From an uncultured Clostridia bacterium (GTDB lineage Bacteria; Bacillota; Clostridia; Christensenellales; Borkfalkiaceae): 5,155 bases of DNA. Made by a program: the position numbers and the translations under genes. Each line of letters begins with the position of its first letter. The stretch's first letter is position 1. Shown here in pieces: positions 1-5,016 of the stretch. Location of the stretch: assembly GCA_947629845.1 (NCBI GenBank), contig CANRFD010000095.1, forward strand, positions 1 to 5,155, in the 5' to 3' direction. The notes under the pieces are model-generated. The model saw only the letters and a list, made by a program, of their open reading frames with translations, did not search any database and was not told where the DNA came from.

Positions 1-694
1 GTTCGTCGCCCGTTTCGTTCCAGATATCCTTTATATATAATGTATTGATGAGCGTGAAGAGCGTGTCGTCGGAAAGCTCGAAATCGTGGTCGATAAGGTC
101 GTGCGTCTGCTGCTTGACGAAGTTGCGGATGGCGCGATTGGCGGCGGTGTTGTCCTTCTCGAAATCGGCGGCATAGGAGTAGCAGAAGTACTTATCCGCG
201 AGCGTTTGAAGGCAATCGCCATTGGTGGGCGTGCCGTTTTGCACCCAGATGGAGTTGGTGAGATCGACGCGGCCCGTCTCCTTGCCGGTGCGGCTCCCGT
301 AGGTTGCGGTGAGACCGCGGTAGAAGTCGGAGAACTCCGCCTGCACCGTGGCGCGCGGCACCCCGAGGGCGGCGTAGAGCTCCTCCGCCGTCTCCCCCGA
401 AGCGCACTGTGCGGAGAGCGCGAGCGCCATGTAGACGGACACGGGCGAGATGACGGTGTTGTCGTCCTCCTCGAGGGCGACTGCCGCGGGGGCAAAGCGG
501 GCGGCGAAGCGGTTGGAGGCGGCGACGAGGGAGGCGTACTCCTCGCCCTGTTGCGTGCGCTCGGCATAGGAGAGCGGCTCTGCGGGGGCGGGCTCGGCGA
601 GGAGGGTCGCCTTTCCGCTCTGTCCGCAGGCGCAAAAAGTGAAGAGCGTGGCGGAAAAAAGCGCAAACGCTGTGAGTTTTGTGCGATGTTTCAT
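1..694 (-). CDS. Serpin-like lipoprotein, N-terminal part (cut by window edge)
   Basis: The reading frame is open from the ATG at 694 to the left edge, giving 231 residues without a stop. The start has an ideal AAAGGAGG site five bases upstream. The leader (MKHRTK, then a hydrophobic stretch to about residue 20) ends in FCACGQS, so Cys23 is the likely lipidated residue, although the lipobox is atypical. Serpin family features follow in order: NTVISPVSVYMALAL (79-93), ASGETAEELYAAL (98-110), LTNSIWVQNG (145-154), YSYAADF (172-178), ANRAIRNFVKQQT (185-197) and LFTLINTLYIKDIWN (212-226). These match the family's SPxSI, GxTxxEL, NxxxxQ, DF and LxNxxYxKxxW blocks. Serpins are about 370-420 residues, so roughly half is present; the reactive-centre loop, which sets protease specificity, lies outside. 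Family knowledge: serpins are suicide inhibitors of serine or cysteine proteases. Whether this one inhibits cannot be judged here. The usual TxGKI motif after the WV segment is altered to THDLI. Confidence 0.88.
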   Translation of the reverse strand, partial: MKHRTKLTAFALFSATLFTFCACGQSGKATLLAEPAPAEPLSYAERTQQGEEYASLVAASNRFAARFAPAAVALEEDDNTVISPVSVYMALALSAQCASGETAEELYAALGVPRATVQAEFSDFYRGLTATYGSRTGKETGRVDLTNSIWVQNGTPTNGDCLQTLADKYFCYSYAADFEKDNTAANRAIRNFVKQQTHDLIDHDFELSDDTLFTLINTLYIKDIWNETGDE

Positions 695-699
695 GTTGG

Positions 700-707
700 C
701 CTCCTTT
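700..707 (-). promoter_or_regulatory. Ribosome binding site of the serpin-like gene
   Basis: On the minus strand the sequence reads AAAGGAGG, then five bases (CCAAC), then ATG. This is a near-perfect match to the 16S rRNA 3' end and fixes the start at 694. Because the -10 box lies only about seven bases upstream, the mRNA leader would be very short, about 13-14 bases. Confidence 0.85.
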
Positions 708-713
708 GGAACA

Positions 714-744
714 ATTATAGCACGCCCCCCCCCGATTTTGTCAA
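714..744 (-). promoter_or_regulatory. Sigma-70-type promoter of the serpin-like gene, with a G tract in the spacer
   Basis: On the minus strand there is a consensus -35 box TTGACA (744-739) and a consensus -10 box TATAAT (719-714). The spacer is 19 bases, two longer than optimal, and contains an uninterrupted run of nine Gs. An A/T run (755-765) just upstream of the -35 could act as an UP-like or bent-DNA element. Both boxes are perfect, so weak activity would be expected only from the spacer length. The start site is inferred to be near 707. Confidence 0.72.
725..733. repeat. Homopolymeric C9/G9 tract inside the promoter spacer
   Basis: Nine consecutive C on the plus strand, that is G9 on the coding strand, fall between the -35 and -10 boxes of the serpin-like gene. 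Mononucleotide runs of this length are prone to slipped-strand mispairing. Loss of two bases would bring the spacer to the optimal 17. The run length is as given in this sequence and could be misread in assembly. Confidence 0.75.
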
Positions 745-800
745 TGGGTTGGGGAAATTTTTTTTGGGGGTTATGGTTTGATATGCCCGGCGGGGGGAGG

Positions 801-892
801 ATGACGTGATTTTGTGACACCCCTTTCGGCGCGCAAGGACGGCGCGCCACTTTCCCCTCGAGGGGACAGCAAGGGTGTCGAACGGCAGTTCG
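801..892. repeat. Palindromic repeat copy A: three-way-junction-like element
   Basis: An outer stem GACACCC (816-822) pairs with GGGTGTC (873-879). Inside lie stem 1, GGCGCGC (828-834) with GCGCGCC (842-848), a single A (849), and stem 2, CTTTCCCC (850-857) with GGGGACAG (862-869) with one mismatch. A further small hairpin, CGAAC/GTTCG, occupies 879-892. The left end carries ATGACGTGATTT (801-812), which recurs at 1065-1076 and, with one change, at 2907-2918. No U tract follows, so it is not a standard terminator. The layout matches the copies at 2835, 2907 and 4856. Confidence 0.65.
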
Positions 893-907
893 ATTGATTG
901 GGGAAGA

Positions 908-940
908 TTCACTCGGCTCCTTCGGAGCCTCGGAATGAGG
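908..940. repeat. Short palindrome GGCTCC-TTC-GGAGCC with flanking GCCTCGGAATGA
   Basis: A 6-bp stem, 916-921 with 925-930, has a TTC loop, and ATTC (908-911) can pair with GAAT (934-937) outside it. The 12-mer GCCTCGGAATGA (928-939) occurs exactly, in inverted orientation, at 5044-5055 near the other end of the window. This marks it as part of a dispersed repeat rather than chance sequence. No function is evident. Confidence 0.5.
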
Positions 941-1027
941 AGAGGGTTGGACGATGTGGCGGAGGCGGACTTTGTTTGGAGGTGGCGAAAGGCAGACGAA
1001 GGATTATAATGCGGACATGTTTCGACA

Positions 1028-1217
1028 CACAGCCGACCGCGGATGCGGTTGGCTGTGGCTCAACATGACGTGATTTGTGTGGCGCGCCCACCCCCTGATT
1101 GCGGCGGCAGGTACCGCCGCAATCCCGTCGGCGAGGCCACGCCTCCTGTCGCGGCGCGCTCACAGCCCACAGGGCTGTTGAGCATGGTGCGCCGGCTCCA
1201 CCCTCCCGAGGAGGGGG
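1028..1217. repeat. Cluster of long palindromes (copy B)
   Basis: Successive hairpins are: 1028-1040 with 1045-1057 (13 bp, one G:T pair, loop GGAT); 1097-1107 with 1114-1124 (11 bp perfect, 6-base loop); 1162-1168 with 1172-1178 (ACAGCCC/GGGCTGT); and 1201-1206 with 1210-1215 (CCCTCC-CGA-GGAGGG). GCTCAACA (1058-1065) is the exact reverse complement of TGTTGAGC (1176-1183), which could close the inner hairpins into one structure but competes with the third hairpin for 1176-1178. The shared motif ATGACGTGATTT sits at 1065-1076. There is no U tract on the minus strand after these hairpins. Confidence 0.6.
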
Positions 1218-1234
1218 CAAAAGACGGGATGGGG

Positions 1235-2740
1235 TTAGATTTTGTTGGTGCTGTTCAGGTGGAGGGACATGCCGGTGGTCATGCCGAGAGCTGTGACCGT
1301 GAGCCCGGCGGCGTTCTGATCGTCGAGCCAAGCGGGCATGACGACGCCCGAATACCGCTCGCCGTTCAGCGTGAGCTCGATGTACCTTTCGCCGAACAGC
1401 CGCCATGTGCCCCTGTATGCGCCGTCGACCGTGCCGTCTGCATGCAGCCGTATTTGCTTGGCCGTGACCGGCTTCACCCACTGCGAAAACAGCACCGCCT
1501 CGAATTTGCCCGCCGAAATGCCGAGGAAGGCGTCCTCCGAGACGTCCTGTATCTCTTCTCCCGCGTAGCGGTTGGCGTTCATCACAAGCCAGCCCTCGGC
1601 GTTGAAATCGTACTGTCCCAAGTACAGGTAGTGGAAATTGGTGGAGCGGGTGAGCCCCTTTTCCGCAAAATAATTGGTGCGGCAGTGGTAGGAGATGAGC
1701 TTGACGCCGCGGGCGGTGACGAACATGTCGTTATGGCCGGGGCAGAAGAAGTCTACGGGGGCGTCCTCCCAGCGGAAGGAGCCCAACAGCTTGTTGCCCG
1801 TGCCGAGGTCGGTGGAGCAGACGAGGGTGTTGCCGTTGACGTCGGTGTACGGCCCCTCGGGTCGTTCGCTTCTGCCGCAGCGGATGTTGTATGCCGACGA
1901 GAGCGAACCGTACGAACACATGAGATAGTAGTAGTTTTTCCGCCCCCATTCGCCGTTTTTCAGCACTTTGACGCCCTCGTGATAGTGCACGACGCCGCCC
2001 TCGACGGAGCCGCTTGCGAGCTGCGTTCCGTAGTATTCGGCAAAGGTGCGCCTGCCTGCGGAGAAGTCGGCGTAGGTCATTTTCTCCTTGCGGCTGCCCG
2101 TGGCGGGGTCGAGTTCGATGAGATGGATGCCCAAACCGAAGGAGCCGTAGACGAGGAACATTCTGCCTTCAGCAAAGAAAACCTGCGGATCGATGGCGTT
2201 GGGCGTACGCCAGCCGGCGGGAGACTGCACCAACAGCTCCTCGGACACGAAGCCGCCGTCGGGACGGTCGGACTTCGCCAGCCCGATGCACGACTTGGAG
2301 CCGCCGAAATAGCCCGTTAAGCAGTAGTAGAGCCAAAATTTGCCGTCCGTCCCGCGGACGCAATGGGGCGCCCAGAGGGAGAAGTTGCCGTCCTTCCGCG
2401 CACAGACGCCGTAGCCGACTTCGCTTGCGGACGTGGCGCACCAATCGTACGCCTCCTGCAGGTTGCCGTGCGCCCGATCGCCCTTATGCGCCTTGTAGAG
2501 CGGGGCGGAGCCTTCCAACGCAAACGCCGTGCCGTGGTACTCCCAGTGCAGGAGGTCGTCGCTGACGCGGATCTGATAGCCGCCGGGGGCGCCGAAGGTA
2601 TCGGTGGAGAAGGCATAGTAGCGCCCCTGCCATTCGAGAAGGGCGGGATCGTGCGCACAGCCCTCCTGCCAGCTTGTGTAGTCCGGCGAGCGCATTTGAA
2701 GCGGGTTGAAATGCGGGTTTTTGGGATATTTGAGTGCCAT
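1235..2740 (-). CDS. GH43 family glycoside hydrolase, arabinanase type, probably cytoplasmic
   Basis: This 501-residue protein is a likely endo-1,5-alpha-L-arabinanase or arabino-oligosaccharide hydrolase. GH43 enzymes are five-bladed beta-propellers that use an inverting mechanism. The expected residues are visible: general base Asp31 in AHDP, pKa-modulating Asp184 in NAIDPQ, general acid Glu247 in SVEGG, and the metal-site His336 in GHN. WAPH (123-126) and YYYLMCSYG (270-278) are typical propeller blocks. Residues from about 405 to 501 form a C-terminal beta domain of the kind found after arabinanase propellers (DGTVDGAYRGTW, then ERYSGVVMPAW). I chose the ATG at 2740 because AGGGGG lies eight bases upstream and homology begins soon after; an in-frame ATG at 2845 has no such support. 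There is no signal peptide or lipobox, unlike its paralogue at 3098-4681. Substrate is inferred from family resemblance; other GH43 specificities are possible. Confidence 0.88.
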   Translation of the reverse strand: MALKYPKNPHFNPLQMRSPDYTSWQEGCAHDPALLEWQGRYYAFSTDTFGAPGGYQIRVSDDLLHWEYHGTAFALEGSAPLYKAHKGDRAHGNLQEAYDWCATSASEVGYGVCARKDGNFSLWAPHCVRGTDGKFWLYYCLTGYFGGSKSCIGLAKSDRPDGGFVSEELLVQSPAGWRTPNAIDPQVFFAEGRMFLVYGSFGLGIHLIELDPATGSRKEKMTYADFSAGRRTFAEYYGTQLASGSVEGGVVHYHEGVKVLKNGEWGRKNYYYLMCSYGSLSSAYNIRCGRSERPEGPYTDVNGNTLVCSTDLGTGNKLLGSFRWEDAPVDFFCPGHNDMFVTARGVKLISYHCRTNYFAEKGLTRSTNFHYLYLGQYDFNAEGWLVMNANRYAGEEIQDVSEDAFLGISAGKFEAVLFSQWVKPVTAKQIRLHADGTVDGAYRGTWRLFGERYIELTLNGERYSGVVMPAWLDDQNAAGLTVTALGMTTGMSLHLNSTNKI

Positions 2741-2748
2741 TTGGTTTT

Positions 2749-2754
2749 CCCCCT
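2749..2754 (-). promoter_or_regulatory. Ribosome binding site deciding the start of the cytosolic GH43 gene
   Basis: AGGGGG on the minus strand lies eight bases upstream of the ATG at 2740. It favours this start over the in-frame ATG at 2845 and so decides that the protein has no N-terminal leader. I see no convincing promoter in the 350 bases upstream; the gene may be read through from the lipoprotein GH43 gene. Confidence 0.6.
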
Positions 2755-2834
2755 GTCGGTTGGTTTTGGTTGATTTTGAAGGAATGGGGTGGGATTTTTG
2801 GGGTTGGATGACGAGATGGAGACGGGCGAGGACC

Positions 2835-2879
2835 CCTTCAGTCACTTCGTGACAGCTCCCCCAAAGGGGGGAGCCAAGG
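2835..2879. repeat. Palindromic repeat copy E: two hairpins joined by one A
   Basis: Stem 1 is GTCAC (2841-2845), loop TTC, GTGAC (2849-2853). A single A (2854) leads to stem 2, GCTCCCCC (2855-2862), loop AAAG, GGGGGAGC (2867-2874). CCTT (2835-2838) and AAGG (2876-2879) can close the whole into a three-way junction. I recognise this style of sequence as frequent between genes of gut Clostridia, but know of no named family or function. Confidence 0.7.
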
Positions 2880-2906
2880 CGGGGCGGCGGAGCAGGATGA
2901 TGCGGA

Positions 2907-2975
2907 ATGGCGTGATTTATAGCTCAATCCCCATCACCGCCTACGGCGGAGCTTCCCCTTTGCAAAAGGGGAAGC
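2907..2975. repeat. Palindromic repeat copy F, beside copy E
   Basis: It starts with ATGGCGTGATTT (2907-2918), a one-base variant of the motif at 801 and 1065. Stem 1 is CCGCC (2937-2941), loop TAC, GGCGG (2945-2949). A single A (2950) leads to stem 2, GCTTCCCCTTT (2951-2961), loop GCA, AAAGGGGAAGC (2965-2975), an 11-bp perfect stem. Layout and orientation match copy E, but the stem sequences differ. Confidence 0.68.
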
Positions 2976-3013
2976 CTTGCGAAGGACGCGGGGAGGAGAA
3001 GGGAGGAAACAAG

Positions 3014-3042
3014 CAAGCCCTTTGCGGGAGGCAAAAGGCTTG
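3014..3042 (-). terminator. Terminator-like hairpin after the lipoprotein GH43 gene
   Basis: A 12-bp stem with one G:T pair (3014-3025 with 3031-3042, 5-base loop) lies 56 bases beyond the stop at 3098. On the minus strand it is followed only by the weak U run CUUGUUU. On the plus strand it is followed, after a short gap, by TTTTTT (3047-3052). It could act in both directions, and termination for the minus-strand gene may be partial, allowing read-through into the second GH43 gene. Confidence 0.55.
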
Positions 3043-3097
3043 TCGGTTTTTTACGTTACGTTCCTCGTTTGTTACCTTCTCGGGTGATTGCCCGTTG

Positions 3098-4681
3098 TTA
3101 GGCGCGGGGGCTGATCGCCCAGAGGCTTCCGCCCTGCTTTTCCTCGGTAAGGGACGCGACCGCAGTGATGGCAAACACGGGGAGCTGATCGACCGCGGGG
3201 GAGTACATATCCCAGCCCGGGACGATGACGCCCTTGTAGGTGATCCCTGCGATGGTGATCTCGACGTAGTAGTTCTGCTTCACCGTCCACGTGCCCGCTT
3301 CCGTTGTGCCGCTCATCACCTTGCCCTCTTCCGTGAGCGTGTACTTGGTGGAGGCGACGGGTTCGGCCGTGATGCCCGTTGTGTGGATGACGATGTCATA
3401 TTCCCCTGCCGCATCTGCCTGCGAGATGAGCCCCGCCTTCTCGCCGACGTACGCGACGGGAGACATGACGGGCCAACCTTCTTCGTTGAAGTAGAGTTGG
3501 CTGACGTTCAGGGTATGCCCTTCGGTGACGCCGGCATGATCTTTGTCGTTGCCGTTGAATTTGCTCTGCCTGCGGGCGTGATAGACGACGAAATAGCGGC
3601 CCTGCGCATCTTTGACGACGGAGTTGTGCCCCATTGCGGCATAGCCGTTCTCCGAGCCGAGCTCCGCGAATTTGAAGCTGCCTGCGACTTTGTTGCCGCC
3701 TTGTCCGCTGTCCTTGACGACGTCCGTCATCTTCTGACCGGTGACGTCCTCGTAGGGGCCGTCGGGGTTCTTGCTGCGTGCGATGCGCATGTTGTAGCTG
3801 TACATGAGTGCACCGTAGGACGTCATGAGATAGTAGTAATCGGTGAGCTCGTTATAGAACACGAAGGGGCCTTCGACGTTGTTGCCCGTCGCCCAAATGT
3901 TCTTTCCGAGCGGCTGGCCTTCCTCGGCCGTATCCTTGGGAAGTCCCCAATTTGCGCCGCTGTTTTCCAGTTCGACGATAAAGATGCCGCCGTACGTGGA
4001 ACCGTAGACCATCCAAAGCCCGCCGTCCTTATCGTAGAAGAGCTCGGGGTCGATGGCGTTGGACTTGTGGCTGTCGTCCGAGGTGACGATGAGCGTCTCG
4101 TTGGAATAGGGACCCATGACGTTATCCGCTTCCACGCGGCTGATCGCCGATCTGCTGCTGCCGAAACTGTTGGTCACGGAGACGTACATATAGTACTTGC
4201 CGTTGTAGTAGTTGACGTCGGGCGCCCAAGTGGATGGCATCGTCCCGCCAGCATGTTCGCACGCCTGGGAAAGGACGGTACGCCAACTGCCTACATTGTT
4301 GCCGTAGAGCTTCTGCCACTCGTTGTCGTTCACTTCCTGCGTCCAATTGACAAGGTTTTTGGAGGAGGCGACGGCAAAGTGGGTGCCGAATGCGTAGTAG
4401 GTCTTGCTCGCTTCGTCGTAAAAGATGGACGGGTCGTGCACGCGCACATCCGTCGTGCGGTCGCCGATGAGCGGGAACGAGTATTCTTCCGTGGGGACGA
4501 GGGTCTCCGTTGCCGCGGGCGGGTTGGTTCCGCCGGGCTCGGTGGTGCCGCCGGGGTTGGTTCCGCCGGGATTTGTGTTACCGCCGCCGTTGCCGGAGTC
4601 GTCTCCGCAGGCCGCGAACATCGCCATCGACAGTGTGAGAACTGACGCCAATGCTACGCAAAAAATTTTCTTGTGTTTCAT
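3098..4681 (-). CDS. GH43 family arabinanase-type lipoprotein, cell-surface anchored
   Basis: This 527-residue protein begins with a clear lipoprotein signal (MKHKKIF, hydrophobic core, FAAC with Cys25 as the lipidated residue). A low-complexity linker follows at about 26-58, with three PGGT-type repeats. The GH43 beta-propeller spans about 70-420, with general base Asp83 in VHDP, pKa modulator Asp211 in NAIDPE, general acid Glu270 in NVEGP, and His352 in GHN. WAPDVNYYNGKYYMYVSV (152-169) is a hallmark of arabinan-active GH43. A C-terminal beta domain covers about 425-527 (GTWTVKQNYYVEITI, GVIVPGWD). The likely role is endo-hydrolysis of alpha-1,5-arabinan at the cell surface, feeding the ABC transporter whose permease end lies upstream. 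AGGGGGG is five bases before the ATG, and a consensus promoter lies at 4711-4739. The cytosolic protein at 1235-2740 is its paralogue, with the same domain order. Arabinan as substrate is inferred from the family; the fold and anchoring are well supported. Confidence 0.92.
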   Translation of the reverse strand: MKHKKIFCVALASVLTLSMAMFAACGDDSGNGGGNTNPGGTNPGGTTEPGGTNPPAATETLVPTEEYSFPLIGDRTTDVRVHDPSIFYDEASKTYYAFGTHFAVASSKNLVNWTQEVNDNEWQKLYGNNVGSWRTVLSQACEHAGGTMPSTWAPDVNYYNGKYYMYVSVTNSFGSSRSAISRVEADNVMGPYSNETLIVTSDDSHKSNAIDPELFYDKDGGLWMVYGSTYGGIFIVELENSGANWGLPKDTAEEGQPLGKNIWATGNNVEGPFVFYNELTDYYYLMTSYGALMYSYNMRIARSKNPDGPYEDVTGQKMTDVVKDSGQGGNKVAGSFKFAELGSENGYAAMGHNSVVKDAQGRYFVVYHARRQSKFNGNDKDHAGVTEGHTLNVSQLYFNEEGWPVMSPVAYVGEKAGLISQADAAGEYDIVIHTTGITAEPVASTKYTLTEEGKVMSGTTEAGTWTVKQNYYVEITIAGITYKGVIVPGWDMYSPAVDQLPVFAITAVASLTEEKQGGSLWAISPRA

Positions 4682-4686
4682 GTTTT

Positions 4687-4693
4687 CCCCCCT
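4687..4693 (-). promoter_or_regulatory. Ribosome binding site of the lipoprotein GH43 gene
   Basis: AGGGGGG on the minus strand sits five bases upstream of the ATG at 4681. It has the same G-rich form as the site of the second GH43 gene, rather than the canonical AGGAGG of the serpin-like gene. Confidence 0.7.
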
Positions 4694-4710
4694 ATTTAAG
4701 TACTGCTTTC

Positions 4711-4739
4711 ATTATATATCATTTTTGCGGTTTTTTCAA
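4711..4739 (-). promoter_or_regulatory. Sigma-70-type promoter of the lipoprotein GH43 gene
   Basis: On the minus strand TTGAAA (4739-4734) and TATAAT (4716-4711) are separated by exactly 17 bases. The region upstream (4741-4778) is A/T-rich and could serve as an UP element. The inferred transcript start is near 4704, giving a leader of about 23 bases with no room for a riboswitch. The promoter shows that the gene can be expressed independently of the permease gene, which has its own terminator. Confidence 0.85.
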
Positions 4740-4801
4740 GACTTCGCAGGTATTTTTTGCTAATTTTCATAAAATTGTGGGGGGGAAGCCCCACCCCCCT
4801 A

Positions 4802-4850
4802 CCCCCTCCCGAGAGGGGGCGAGTTGGAGTTGTTCCCTCCCGAGGGGGGC
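4802..4850. repeat. Two near-identical C-rich hairpins in direct repeat
   Basis: CCCCCTC-CCGA-GAGGGGG (4802-4819) and CCCTC-CC-GAGGG (4835-4846) are separated by a 15-base stretch. Both cores read CCCTCCCGAG followed by a G run and CGAG, so they are direct repeats as well as palindromes. A related hairpin, CCCTCC-CGA-GGAGGG, lies at 1201-1215. They adjoin the two-hairpin repeat at 4856 and probably belong to the same repeat family. Confidence 0.55.
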
Positions 4851-4855
4851 GAGAA

Positions 4856-4904
4856 CCCCTATCGCCCCTACGGGGCACTTCCCCCAAAGGGGGGAAGCGA
4901 GGGG
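4856..4904. repeat. Palindromic repeat copy D: two hairpins joined by one A, closed by an outer stem
   Basis: Outer stem CCCCT (4856-4860) pairs with AGGGG (4900-4904). Stem 1 is GCCCC (4864-4868), loop TAC, GGGGC (4872-4876). A single A (4877) leads to stem 2, CTTCCCCC (4878-4885), loop AAAG, GGGGGAAG (4890-4897). Compared with copy E, both stems carry changes on one arm that are matched on the other. A truncated stem-2-like CCCC-AAAA-GGGG follows at 4951-4962. Confidence 0.7.
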
Positions 4905-4978
4905 ATGGACAGGTCGTGCGGGTACTTCAGCACAAGGCACGCCTGCGGCGCCCCAAAAGGGGGAAGCAAGGGAAAACA

Positions 4979-5004
4979 AAAAACGCCTGAAAACAGGCGT
5001 TTTT
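4979..5004 (-). terminator. Intrinsic terminator after the ABC permease gene
   Basis: On the minus strand the stem ACGCCTG / CAGGCGT has a TTTT loop and is extended by A:T pairs. It is followed by TTTTTTGTTTT. It lies about 80 bases beyond the permease stop at 5084. The A run on the other side makes it able to work on the plus strand as well. It separates the transporter transcript from that of the lipoprotein GH43 gene. Confidence 0.88.
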
Positions 5005-5016
5005 GTGTTTGAAATA

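Larger units (their letters stand above)
695..1234. other. 540-base gene-free region packed with palindromes
   Basis: This gap separates the 3' end of the cytosolic GH43 gene from the start of the serpin-like gene. It holds the serpin promoter at its left end and three groups of GC-rich hairpins (801-892, 908-940, 1028-1217). I see no protein-coding gene: open frames here lack a ribosome binding site and run through the hairpins. Nothing could be identified at 941-1027. No classical terminator with a U tract follows the GH43 stop at 1235. Confidence 0.6.
2741..3097. other. 357-base intergenic region with two palindromic repeats and a terminator-like hairpin
   Basis: Between the two GH43 genes lie, from right to left, a 12-bp hairpin (3014-3042) and two copies of the two-hairpin repeat (2907-2975 and 2835-2879). 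A TATAAA at 2921-2916 on the minus strand has no matching -35 box. No coding region is evident. Confidence 0.55.

Noticed and set aside
86..781. A 231-codon plus-strand frame over the serpin-like gene
   Set aside because: It is antisense to a frame with clear serpin blocks, a lipoprotein leader and an ideal ribosome binding site.
1003..1010. ATTATAAT, a possible -10 box on either strand
   Set aside because: There is no -35 box at a suitable distance on either strand and no gene start follows.
1043..2320. A 425-codon open frame on the plus strand
   Set aside because: It is antisense to the cytosolic GH43 gene, begins inside a palindrome, and shows no protein family features.
2741..2845. An upstream in-frame ATG extending the cytosolic GH43 protein by 35 residues
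   Set aside because: There is no good ribosome binding site, the extension runs into repeat copy E territory, its residues do not form a signal peptide, and AGGGGG clearly serves the ATG at 2740.
2789..4645. A 618-codon open frame on the plus strand
   Set aside because: It lies antisense to the GH43 lipoprotein gene, has no ribosome binding site, and its translation is an arginine/valine/aspartate-rich shadow of GC-rich codons with no recognisable family.
1235..4681. Assignment of the GH43 proteins as beta-xylosidases
   Set aside because: The WAPD/WAPH, NAIDP and VEGP/VEGG contexts, together with the C-terminal domain, resemble arabinanases more than xylosidases, which usually carry a different C-terminal beta-sandwich.
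4698..4712. A cre-like (CcpA operator) sequence between promoter and start of the GH43 lipoprotein gene
   Set aside because: The minus-strand sequence fits the cre consensus only with at least two mismatches, including the central CG, so it is not supported.
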